Of a stretch of DNA of 23,069 nucleotides, positions 6,060 through 13,172 are shown piece by piece. Each line of letters opens with the position of its first letter. Within the stretch, counting starts at the first letter, position 1. The notes below the pieces were generated by a model. The model was not told the DNA's origin and searched no databases. It was given only the letters and a program-made list of their open reading frames with translations. A program made the position numbers and the translations under genes. This stretch comes from Actinomycetes bacterium (lineage in GTDB: Bacteria; Actinomycetota; Actinomycetes; Mycobacteriales; Mycobacteriaceae), in assembly GCA_023432405.1 (NCBI GenBank), contig JAEYUQ010000012.1:1-23069 (forward strand), given 5' to 3'.

Positions 6060-8816
6060 CTAGTTAATAACCTCGATCTCGGTGAAACCGTACTGCCGTA
6101 AGGCCTCTTGAATATCGCTAAAGCGATCACCATGCGAACCCAAATCATAATCGGGATGAACCACAACACGGATATAGTTCCGCTCAGGTTCAGGCAGATA
6201 CTCAATGACTCTTTGCCCCGCCTTGTCGTTAATCACCTCTAGAAGCTCAGCCACAGCTTCGGTGCGCTCCTCGGGGGCAGAATACATACTGATTGTGGGA
6301 TCAGGATGAATGATGTTGCAATCTTGAGGCCAGTAATTCTCATCCGTCACCTCATAACACTGATCAGCATCAGTTTGGATCTCAGGATCAATAGTCTTGC
6401 CAGATTCCTTAAACAGGACTGAATCATCCCTGCGGGCGATGATTGTTCCCGCAGAATCAGCAATGTCCTTATGCTCTGCAATGACATTAACCTCACCGCT
6501 CGATGATGGATTACCGGCTCGGTCCACGTCCACAGATGTGAGCTCTTCAAACACCACTGCGTCTTGAACATTGCTCAAAGAATCCTGTGAAGCAGTTACT
6601 GTGATCTGTGTAGTCGCTGTCCCCGTCACGGAACCATCAGGTTCAGTAACGGTTCCAGTTGTAAAAGTAGATTTTCCCTCACCGAGAACCTTCGAGGGGT
6701 CAGTTTTATCCACCAAGGTGGAGGTCAAGGTGTACTGCGTATTAGGTACCAGGCCCTTGTAGGAAACGGTATCCGTCAAATTCAAACCAGGAGACAGCTC
6801 AACTTCCTTCGGGCTCACCGAAATCTCAATTGCCGGAGAAAACTCATTCGGCACCTGTTCTGAATCGAATTTCAAGCCGGGCTGATCGATGGGAACAATC
6901 CTCTGAAAAGTTGAGGGACTAAAACTGCCCAAAACGTAGTCAACGGGAGCCATAGCTGTGATGTATTCATCCTCACCAGCTTTGGGAATGACGATAGAGG
7001 TGTCCCTCACCAGAGCTGGAGGTACTGATCCGTTGCCACCAGTCAGACTAAAACCGGAAAGCTGTCTAAAACGTTCGAGCGTAACACCATTAATACCACC
7101 CTGTGCAGAAGCATTAATGAAATCTACAATACCAAGGGGATAAGACCCAATCAAAATATTGAGAACGGTGCTATACGTCTTAGCAGTCTCTCCATCACCG
7201 TTGTGGTAAGCCTCTACAGCTTTTTTCAACACATGAATAGCAGAATCTCGCAAATCCCCTTCGAGAGCCACGACATCAGTGCCATCCTTCTCTAATATAT
7301 GCGTCAGCTTTTTGGGGACTGAATAGAGGTACGTGCTATTTTCATTTGGTGTCATAAGCCCGAAATCAATACACCAACCAAGTCCATAGACCCCACCAGG
7401 CTGTGGCGAAGGTATATAGATACCACCATATTTAGCAATACCCTCAGCGTAACCACCACCCCCAAAACCATGTCCAGAGGAACTCTCAACAGGAGTGCTC
7501 TTTACACCTGGAACTGCCTCACCTAAACCATTGTTATTATAGGTTCGTACAACCAGAGTAACTGTCTGACTTTGATCCTCGATATCTTTATGCTCTGCAA
7601 TAAGAGAACCTTCCGGTTCATCACCAGAATCCTTCTTCTCAAGTGCATTCCCTGCGGAATCAACTTCCTTGGAGTACAAGCTCGCAAAAGCTACCGCGGC
7701 TTCAACCTGCTTTATTTCACTAGAATCAGCTGTAATTTCAATGGTCACATCCTGTGTGCCACTTACTGAACCATTAAGTTCATTTGCGTCTCCAGTGGTA
7801 AAAGTGAGCTCACCAACGCCTAGAGTATGCGAGGAATCTGCTTTGTCCACCAAGCTTGATTCTATCCTGTATTCAGTGTTCGGAACTAAACCTGCAAAGT
7901 GAATAGTATCCGTCACAAAGGTGCCAGCATTCGCCTCCATTTTCTTAGGTTGGATAGAAGATGAGAGGGAGGGAACAAAAGGATTCAGAGTATCCATGTT
8001 AAGCCCCGGCTGGTCAATTGGAACTACTCTCTGTGGAATATCCCCTGAACTTAAAACTATTCTCCCGTTTTGAGATTGCTCAAAATAAGAATCAAAATTA
8101 CTGGGGACCAGCACCGTCAGATATTCATCCTCGCCAGCTTTCGGAATTTCAACCGTGGTGTCACGTTCAAAAGTAAAACCATCTACTGTTGGATCAACTT
8201 TACTTTGTTTATACCCTGTGATTTGAAGGAATTTTTCTGCCGTAAGATCATGAGAAGCACGAGCACGCTCCGGCCCAAATGCTCCCGTGGGATACTGCCC
8301 CAAGCGATGAGATGTCAAAAGGTACTGGAGAGCCACAGAATAATCAGCAAAGTCATCTTTACTTCCATCCTGCCAAGCCTTGACGGCTAACTTCGCCACA
8401 TAGATAGCAGAGTCACGAATATCCCCTTCAAAAGGAATACTCTTATATCCGGAGTTTTTTACTTCATCGGGACTGGGAGTAACTATTGTCTCTAGCTTTG
8501 TGGGCGCACCATAGTGTGTCTGCGCACTTTCCTCAGGGCTTGTGAACAAAGTATCAATGCACATACCCATCGTGCTACCAAGACCATTGCTCATCTGCTG
8601 ATCGCCTATTTTGACCAAGGTACCAATGGCGTTAGGGCGAAGAGTGGCGGCGTCCCCACTCGCCGGCTCATACCATCCCTCAGGCGCGGTAGGGGTGGAC
8701 TGCCACTCACTCAAATCTTTTACAGCGGCTCCAGCAGTGTTGACCACACCCAGCATGACAACTAGTGCAGATAGGAAAGCAATCACGCCCGTCCACAGTG
8801 ACCCTGACCGTCTCAT
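6060..8816 (-). CDS. large secreted adhesin-like protein: two TED-VaFE pairs and CTD, with degenerate crosslink sites
   Basis: A 918-aa exported paralogue of the protein at 2775-5717. Signal peptide 1-30 (cleavage near AGA). The first TED (~35-275) has Cys86 (MCID) and Gln164 (ALQYLL). The first VaFE (~281-420) keeps Gln417 but has FAS (Ala378) where FEE is expected. A Gly-rich linker (~425-476) leads to a second TED (~477-655): Cys482 (WCID) is present, but the Gln position is Asn553 (VLNIL). The second VaFE (~657-792) has FEE (Glu757) but Gly790 where the final Gln should be. The last ~120 residues carry a Cys pair (820, 833) and a CTD nearly identical to the one in the paralogue. There is no LPxTG. 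Only the first TED appears fully competent. ATG 8816 has AGGAG 5 nt upstream and is preferred to GTG 8822. It is preceded by the 66-bp block at 8921-8986. Confidence 0.87.
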   Translation of the reverse strand: MRRSGSLWTGVIAFLSALVVMLGVVNTAGAAVKDLSEWQSTPTAPEGWYEPASGDAATLRPNAIGTLVKIGDQQMSNGLGSTMGMCIDTLFTSPEESAQTHYGAPTKLETIVTPSPDEVKNSGYKSIPFEGDIRDSAIYVAKLAVKAWQDGSKDDFADYSVALQYLLTSHRLGQYPTGAFGPERARASHDLTAEKFLQITGYKQSKVDPTVDGFTFERDTTVEIPKAGEDEYLTVLVPSNFDSYFEQSQNGRIVLSSGDIPQRVVPIDQPGLNMDTLNPFVPSLSSSIQPKKMEANAGTFVTDTIHFAGLVPNTEYRIESSLVDKADSSHTLGVGELTFTTGDANELNGSVSGTQDVTIEITADSSEIKQVEAAVAFASLYSKEVDSAGNALEKKDSGDEPEGSLIAEHKDIEDQSQTVTLVVRTYNNNGLGEAVPGVKSTPVESSSGHGFGGGGYAEGIAKYGGIYIPSPQPGGVYGLGWCIDFGLMTPNENSTYLYSVPKKLTHILEKDGTDVVALEGDLRDSAIHVLKKAVEAYHNGDGETAKTYSTVLNILIGSYPLGIVDFINASAQGGINGVTLERFRQLSGFSLTGGNGSVPPALVRDTSIVIPKAGEDEYITAMAPVDYVLGSFSPSTFQRIVPIDQPGLKFDSEQVPNEFSPAIEISVSPKEVELSPGLNLTDTVSYKGLVPNTQYTLTSTLVDKTDPSKVLGEGKSTFTTGTVTEPDGSVTGTATTQITVTASQDSLSNVQDAVVFEELTSVDVDRAGNPSSSGEVNVIAEHKDIADSAGTIIARRDDSVLFKESGKTIDPEIQTDADQCYEVTDENYWPQDCNIIHPDPTISMYSAPEERTEAVAELLEVINDKAGQRVIEYLPEPERNYIRVVVHPDYDLGSHGDRFSDIQEALRQYGFTEIEVIN

Positions 8817-8920
8817 CTTCACTCCTACTTACAGCCTGGCTAGAGCGCCAACCGCGCAACAAGTGCCAAAGCTGTTGACAGCTCACAGAAAAGGCCGTCA
8901 ACCTTCTCTGCTGTCACAAC

Positions 8921-8986
8921 GCTCAGCTCTCGCCGCACAGTAAATTTACAGCTAAGCTTAAGGCATTTACGAGGATTACACTAGTC
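8921..8986 (-). promoter_or_regulatory. 66-bp conserved upstream block (copy 2), adhesin gene at 6060-8816
   Basis: The partner of 5823-5888 with 59 of 66 positions identical. On the minus strand it holds CTTAAGCTTAG and then the perfect palindrome GTAAATTTAC. It lies in the 195-bp gap between the PanC-like gene end and the adhesin start. It is likely to carry the promoter and an operator used by both adhesin genes. Confidence 0.6.
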
Positions 8987-9011
8987 AGTGGTGCAAAAGT
9001 TACTTGTGGGA

Positions 9012-9827
9012 TTAACTATGGGTGGCAAGACCATGAAACCCAACGCCCAAGGGAATACCCGCAGAGTCCAGGAGGCGCCCTCCCTCAAGGGTGGCAGCAA
9101 TAACCAGACGTGCTGCTCCTTCCCGAAGGTCGGTTCCCAGATTAACCCCACGCAATTCCAGATAGTCCGGTACTACACCCGCCGCGTCCAGAACGCTCTT
9201 CGCCGTTGTGAGAACCTCATCTTCTCCCTTGTCAGCCACGAATGCGGCTGCAGTCAACGCCGCTGACAGGGACGTCGCCAAGGAACGAGAGGTAGACGTT
9301 AAAAAGCGGTTCCTGTCAGATACTGCAAGACCATCCGAGTGTCGCACAACAGGAACACCGTGAATACGGACATCCAGATGGAAATCCTGGAGGGCCTGGT
9401 GAACGGAGACCAGAAGCTCATAATCCTTTTCTCCGAGGAACACGTCAGTTGCCTGAATACAATTGATGACAGCGAGTATGCGAGAAAGCTCACTAGACAG
9501 AGCGCTGGCAGGTTCCAGGCCGTGATCTGCGTGAAGATGCACGCGGGAGCCATGAGGCCAGAGGAGATCATCGGAGTATCGGAACACGGCATCTGCCAAA
9601 CTGGGAGCGCTGATACGTGGCGAAGGAAAATCACCGCAGGCCACAACGGTCACCGCACGCGGCACAGCCCGAGCAGCGTGAAGCAGGGCGAGGTGTCCAG
9701 CGTGAAGCTCGGATACGTGGGGGTTAAGAATCACCGCGCACACCGGGCGGCCTGTCCGGCGAAAAGCCCGGCCAAACTGGGCAATGTCCACACCAAATTC
9801 ACGAGCAGTACCAGGGGTGAAGCTCAC
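9012..9827 (-). CDS. PanC-like protein (pantothenate synthetase family) with altered active site
   Basis: A 271-aa cytosolic protein of the pantoate-beta-alanine ligase family, at the place where panC sits in mycobacteria. PanC joins ATP-activated pantoate to beta-alanine. Family features kept: LHAGHLALL (both His of the HxGH motif), GEKDYELL, VRHSDGLAVSDRNRFL and DYLELRGVNLG. Features lost: PTMG before the HxGH motif is PHVS; the NPxQF block is replaced by a GDFPSPR segment; the R-P-x-H-F-x-G-V block is absent; the second Gln after GEKDY is Leu; and SSRN is SDRN. In M. tuberculosis PanC, the Gln of NPxQF and the second Gln after GEKDY bind pantoate. The ATP-binding frame thus looks partly intact and the pantoate site does not, so normal activity is doubtful. 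It starts at GTG directly after the upstream stop codon, with GGAGG 5 nt before it. Confidence 0.8.
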   Translation of the reverse strand: MSFTPGTAREFGVDIAQFGRAFRRTGRPVCAVILNPHVSELHAGHLALLHAARAVPRAVTVVACGDFPSPRISAPSLADAVFRYSDDLLWPHGSRVHLHADHGLEPASALSSELSRILAVINCIQATDVFLGEKDYELLVSVHQALQDFHLDVRIHGVPVVRHSDGLAVSDRNRFLTSTSRSLATSLSAALTAAAFVADKGEDEVLTTAKSVLDAAGVVPDYLELRGVNLGTDLREGAARLVIAATLEGGRLLDSAGIPLGVGFHGLATHS

Positions 9828-10502
9828 TTAATCCTCCCAAGAGTTGACATGATGGGGCGTTGCATGGCTGGGGGTGGAATCACCAGCCAGCAATGATGTG
9901 GGCATGAGAAGTGATGCCACATCCTGAGGATCAGGTAGATAGCGGTGCAACCACTCAGCCACCTCTGCGTGCTCCCGCTGAACCTTCCGGGCGTGCTGAA
10001 GAGCGGCCAGAAAATCCGGGCGGTCCGTATCAGCCACAGGCACCACCCTGGCGGACAGCCCGCCGAAGAAGAGCTCAGCCACGGTGGCGCCAAGATCATC
10101 CAGAGTGGTAGTAACCCACACATCCGGCGCCACGGGATACGCACAGATAACAACAGCGCCACGGATTTCAGCAGTGTCAAGAACAGTGATACCGTCCCGC
10201 AAACTGGTGTGAATCACAATCTGACCTGAGTGAAGATACGGAGAGATGTCCTCCACAGCCTTGGACAGAGCCTGGCCCTCAGCCTGGAGGAAGATAACCT
10301 CCAGGTGGGGAATTTCCTGAAGATCAGTGAGCTGAGTTACCTGATGTCCGTGTGAGCTGAGAAGCTCCGAAAGATTCACGAGGCCCGGCAGATGGGGCAC
10401 TTCTGTGAGGTCTGCACAGTGTGATGAGTTGTGAGAGGCCTGAAGGTGCGCAGGAGAGTTCCCGCGAGTTAGCACACCAACCCTCACACGTGGCGCACGC
10501 AT
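9828..10502 (-). CDS. reduced Rossmann-like protein (Rv3603c/DUF2520-like)
   Basis: A 224-aa protein, most likely a shortened homologue of the Rossmann-fold/DUF2520 protein that precedes panC in mycobacteria (Rv3603c, about 300 aa). The evidence is mainly position. The sequence adds an opening strand (VRVGVLTRG), a middle strand-rich part (LEVIFLQAEG, GQIVIHTS), a segment around VVICAYPVAPDVW where relatives have HPAMTF, and a helical C-terminus with an LPDPQDVASLL segment. The usual GxGxxG nucleotide loop after the first strand is not visible, so dinucleotide binding may be lost. The stop codon abuts the PanC-like start codon, so translation is probably coupled. It lies 19 bp after the membrane-protein gene. 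The C-terminal tail is His/Ser/Pro-rich. Confidence 0.55.
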   Translation of the reverse strand: MRAPRVRVGVLTRGNSPAHLQASHNSSHCADLTEVPHLPGLVNLSELLSSHGHQVTQLTDLQEIPHLEVIFLQAEGQALSKAVEDISPYLHSGQIVIHTSLRDGITVLDTAEIRGAVVICAYPVAPDVWVTTTLDDLGATVAELFFGGLSARVVPVADTDRPDFLAALQHARKVQREHAEVAEWLHRYLPDPQDVASLLMPTSLLAGDSTPSHATPHHVNSWED

Positions 10503-10521
10503 GAAAACGTCTCCCCTTCTC

Positions 10522-11949
10522 CTAGAGCTTCTTTCCTCTTCGCATTAATTCTTCCACGGACACTCCAGAGGTCTTTTCTCCTTTGCGACGCCGCCCACCC
10601 TGGCTTTGCACAGACTCAAGCTTGCGTACCTGTGTTGCTTCTGGGCGTCGGTGCTTGCTTACGGACTCGGTGGGCACTTGCTCCACCTGAACCTCGCTAC
10701 GAGCAGGTGCCTTGGCGGCATCCTCCCACATCTTGTTGAACTCCGAATCTTCCGACTGCGTACTCAGAGACGTTCCGCTCAGGGAGGTTCCGGTTAGCGA
10801 GGTTCCGCTCAAGGGTGTACCAACGGGAGTGGAGATGCTGGAAGAGCTAGAGGCGGAGCCGAAAGCAGAGACGGGAGAAGGTGTTGAGCTGGGCGTAGAC
10901 CCAAAATCAGAGGAATAGGTAGGTGTTGAGCTGGGCCGGGAGCCAAAATCAGAGGTTGAGGTAGGTACTGAAGTGGGCACTCCCTCCGTACTGGCAGTAC
11001 TGAACCAATCTCTCACTGAACTAGAGGAAGAAGCACTGGAAAAGCCACTAGAGGGGCTTGCAAACCCACTGCTGGAACTGGGGGAAGAGGTGAAAGTGCT
11101 CGTGGTTGAGCTGAAAGAGGTGGCGGCAGAAGTGCCATCATCGGGGCTGGAAGTAGTATTCCCACCTTGTGAAAACTCAGAGGATGACGGTGGTGCCCAG
11201 CGAGTAAAGACAGTATGTGAGATAGGCGTTGTACTCAGTGGGGAGCCGGTAGAAAGATCATCTGAGCGTTGCTCCTGAGCCTTAGCCGTTGAGGACTGAG
11301 TGGCACTGTACTCACGGGAGGGCTCGGCCTCATGCGCTGGACTGTAGTCGTGAGAAGGCTCAGCCGTGCGTCCTGCGGTGTAGTCCTTGGAGATCTCAGC
11401 CGTGCGTCCTGCGGTGTAGTCCTTGGAGGCGTCAGCCGTGCGCGCTGTGCTGTGACGAGATTCGATCTCTAGAACTTCTTTGGATTCCACCTCATGAAGA
11501 GCCTCAGCGGCGCCAAAATCCCCAGCACCCATTGCTTCCAAGGTGGCTCGAAGGCGGGATACCTCTCTACGGATAGCACGCAGAGCAGCCACATCATCGG
11601 CATGGCGCTTCTGGTACTCCATCTCCAAAGAGGAACGCATCTCTTTCTCAATGCGTAGCAGTTCTGCCTCAAACTCAGCCTCACGACGATCGGCGTCGAC
11701 ACGGGAACGCTTGCGCTGTTCAGCCAGTTGCACTCGAGTGGCGTCGGCAGTTTTCTTGTAGCGGTTGACGAGAAGGAACCCCAACGCGGCAGCCCAGAGC
11801 GCTGATACCAAGGCCAGACGCAGGGCGGTGGCACTGCCAGAAATCAACATGATGATGGAGGCCATAAAGGCCAGAATCACCATGATTATCAGCCAGAGTT
11901 GAGCAGCATCAATCCCCTGTTGTGCTGAACGCCCTTGGGAATGTTTCAC
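10522..11949 (-). CDS. membrane protein with coiled coil and Ser-rich repeats (DUF6779/Rv3604c-like)
   Basis: A 475-aa membrane protein of unknown function, matching Rv3604c-type proteins in position and layout. Two membrane helices lie near residues 17-38 and 44-62. A charged coiled-coil helix follows (~65-140), then a long low-complexity region and a basic tail ending GVSVEELMRRGKKL, a short conserved-looking end. The low-complexity part includes four 12-residue repeats (RTAEISKDYTAG type, DNA 11299-11442), Ser/Thr/Phe-rich stretches and GTSLSGTSLT repeats. I place the start at GTG 11949 because AGGAGG lies 6 nt before it; the ATG at 11964 has no good ribosome site. The gene is separated from the DUF3180 gene by 119 bp with no obvious promoter. 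The N-terminus is short and the coiled coil is likely cytoplasmic. A role in envelope organisation is only a guess. Confidence 0.7.
   Translation of the reverse strand: MKHSQGRSAQQGIDAAQLWLIIMVILAFMASIIMLISGSATALRLALVSALWAAALGFLLVNRYKKTADATRVQLAEQRKRSRVDADRREAEFEAELLRIEKEMRSSLEMEYQKRHADDVAALRAIRREVSRLRATLEAMGAGDFGAAEALHEVESKEVLEIESRHSTARTADASKDYTAGRTAEISKDYTAGRTAEPSHDYSPAHEAEPSREYSATQSSTAKAQEQRSDDLSTGSPLSTTPISHTVFTRWAPPSSSEFSQGGNTTSSPDDGTSAATSFSSTTSTFTSSPSSSSGFASPSSGFSSASSSSSVRDWFSTASTEGVPTSVPTSTSDFGSRPSSTPTYSSDFGSTPSSTPSPVSAFGSASSSSSISTPVGTPLSGTSLTGTSLSGTSLSTQSEDSEFNKMWEDAAKAPARSEVQVEQVPTESVSKHRRPEATQVRKLESVQSQGGRRRKGEKTSGVSVEELMRRGKKL
11299..11442. repeat. four 36-bp in-frame repeats inside the DUF6779-like gene
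   Basis: Four tandem 36-bp units encode RTADASKDYTAG, RTAEISKDYTAG, RTAEPSHDYSPA and HEAEPSREYSAT. The first two units are nearly identical at the DNA level, indicating recent expansion. Confidence 0.8.
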
Positions 11950-12068
11950 TGGCTTCCTCCTCATACCGACTAGCTCGCTTAACCCTGATACTGCTTGTGC
12001 GTAGTGCTGTTATCCACGTGGTGTTGGTGCCGCGTAGTTCTCTCAGCGCGTAATGCTTGCCACTAAAC

Positions 12069-12536
12069 TTAGCCCACTGCGCCTTCCGAGTTGTGTGGAG
12101 GCACGTGACAGTTGTGCTCAAGATACAATCCCGCGCCGGTAAGAATCACTCCCAACAGAGAAGCCCCAGCTACCATAGGCAAATCCTGAGCTGCTGCCTC
12201 AAGGAGATTTCTATGCAGAACCAGGTACCCCAGCATTCCGACATAACAGCCCCCGGTAATAGCACCCGTCCAGGCCGAGGCTTTAGCAATCACCAAGCAG
12301 TTGGCCACGGCCATAGGACTCATCTGGGACCTATCCAGACCAATTCTGCCCTCTGAAATTCGAGCGCCCACCTTCCAGCCCAGGTAGAAGCACACCACAG
12401 CCAGAACTAAGAGCAGAGTGGGAACAGAGATGGGTACGGGAGGAATCCAGCTGTAGAAGTGCCAGGTAATAATGGCAGACGCGCTGGCAGTGAACAAACC
12501 AGCAACCAAAAGCACCCAGGGAGATGTTTTATCCAC
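12069..12536 (-). CDS. DUF3180 family membrane protein
   Basis: A small integral membrane protein of the DUF3180 family, function unknown, always found next to folK in mycobacteria and corynebacteria (Rv3605c position). Four hydrophobic segments are visible: near residues 7-24 (WVLLVAGLFTASASAIIT), 35-52, 82-104 and 120-140. A charged loop KVGARISEGRIGLDRSQMSP follows the second segment, then ANCLVIAKASAWTGAI, which looks typical of the family. The start overlaps the end of folK. GTG 12536 has GGCGG 5 nt before it and gives 155 aa; GTG 12542 would add two residues and lacks proper spacing. The C-terminus is short and hydrophilic. The tight overlap with folK suggests the two are translated together, but no link to folate chemistry is known to me. 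Confidence 0.8.
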   Translation of the reverse strand: MDKTSPWVLLVAGLFTASASAIITWHFYSWIPPVPISVPTLLLVLAVVCFYLGWKVGARISEGRIGLDRSQMSPMAVANCLVIAKASAWTGAITGGCYVGMLGYLVLHRNLLEAAAQDLPMVAGASLLGVILTGAGLYLEHNCHVPPHNSEGAVG

Positions 12537-13170
12537 AGCCACCGCCTAACAAAGGTTTCCCAGTATCTACCACCCCTGCGCAATCATCCTGAGGTAGTGC
12601 GGCAATCAGCTCCCGCACAGGAACCCTCGACAAGGTGGCTGTGGAATCAGCCTGTAACCAGGGAATGAGCACAAAAGCGCGCTGGTGAGCATAAGGGTGA
12701 GGTACCAACAGATGAGGATCACTACTGGTGTAGCCCTCAATATCCACAATGTCTATATCTAAGGTGCGTGGCCCCCAATGCTGGTTGCGCACACGGTGAG
12801 CGTCCCGCTCTAGGCTCTGACACAGCGCAAGCAGTTCCTCAGGGGAAAGCTGGGTGTCCACAATCATCACGGCATTAAGGAAAGCTGGTTGATCCACCAC
12901 ACCCCACGGAGGCGTGGAGTAAATAGAGGAAGCAGAAACGAGGCTGACACGCGCCCCCTGCTCCGCCTGGAGTCCAGGCACCTCACACGTAGCCGGAGGT
13001 CCAGGCTCCGCCGAAGCCCCAGGCACCTCACACATAGCCTGCGCCCCCTGCTCCGCACACAAGCCCTGCACCGCCTGAGGTCCAGGCTCCGCACATAAAC
13101 CCTGCGCTGCCGAGCGAAGCAGGCCGTAACTATCTCCCATGTTGGAGCCTAAAGAAAGGACAGCTCGCAC
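12529..13170 (-). CDS. folK: 2-amino-4-hydroxy-6-hydroxymethyldihydropteridine diphosphokinase with repeat insertion
   Basis: HPPK transfers diphosphate from ATP to the pterin alcohol, the step before dihydropteroate synthase. Motifs seen: VLSLGSNMGD at the start, STPPWGVVDQPAFLNAV, the catalytic WGPRTLDIDI with its two Mg-binding Asp (138 and 140), and VPHPYAHQRAFVL. The residue before WGPR is His where the E. coli enzyme has Arg. The protein is 213 aa, against about 160-180 for most HPPKs. The excess lies at ~23-73, between the first helix and the strand leading to STPPWG: imperfect repeats of CEVPG, AEPGP and AEQGA type, unusually rich in Cys, Pro and Gly. Start GTG 13170 has GGGG 5 nt upstream and lies 2 nt past the folB stop. 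The 3' end overlaps the DUF3180 gene. Confidence 0.92.
   Translation of the reverse strand: MRAVLSLGSNMGDSYGLLRSAAQGLCAEPGPQAVQGLCAEQGAQAMCEVPGASAEPGPPATCEVPGLQAEQGARVSLVSASSIYSTPPWGVVDQPAFLNAVMIVDTQLSPEELLALCQSLERDAHRVRNQHWGPRTLDIDIVDIEGYTSSDPHLLVPHPYAHQRAFVLIPWLQADSTATLSRVPVRELIAALPQDDCAGVVDTGKPLLGGGCG
12952..13104. repeat. repeat insertion inside folK
   Basis: Imperfect direct repeats, about 40-55 bp, with shared blocks such as CAGGCACCTCACAC, CCCCCTGCTCCGC and GGTCCAGGCTCCGC. They stay in frame and encode the extra ~50 residues of FolK. Confidence 0.75.
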
Positions 13171-13172
13171 GG

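Noticed and set aside
2775..8816. Sortase sorting signals (LPxTG) in the large surface proteins
   Set aside because: Both C-termini were read to the stop codon. Each ends in the charged CTD without an LPxTG-like motif, hydrophobic segment or basic tail, and no sortase gene is in the window.
1..9000. Prophage or transposon as carrier of the surface region
   Set aside because: No integrase, transposase, terminal inverted repeats or attachment site duplication was seen; the island character rests only on gene content and broken gene order.
9339..9896. 185-aa plus-strand frame opposite the PanC-like gene
   Set aside because: It overlaps the PanC-like gene and the end of the Rossmann-like gene, has no motif, and no proper start signal.
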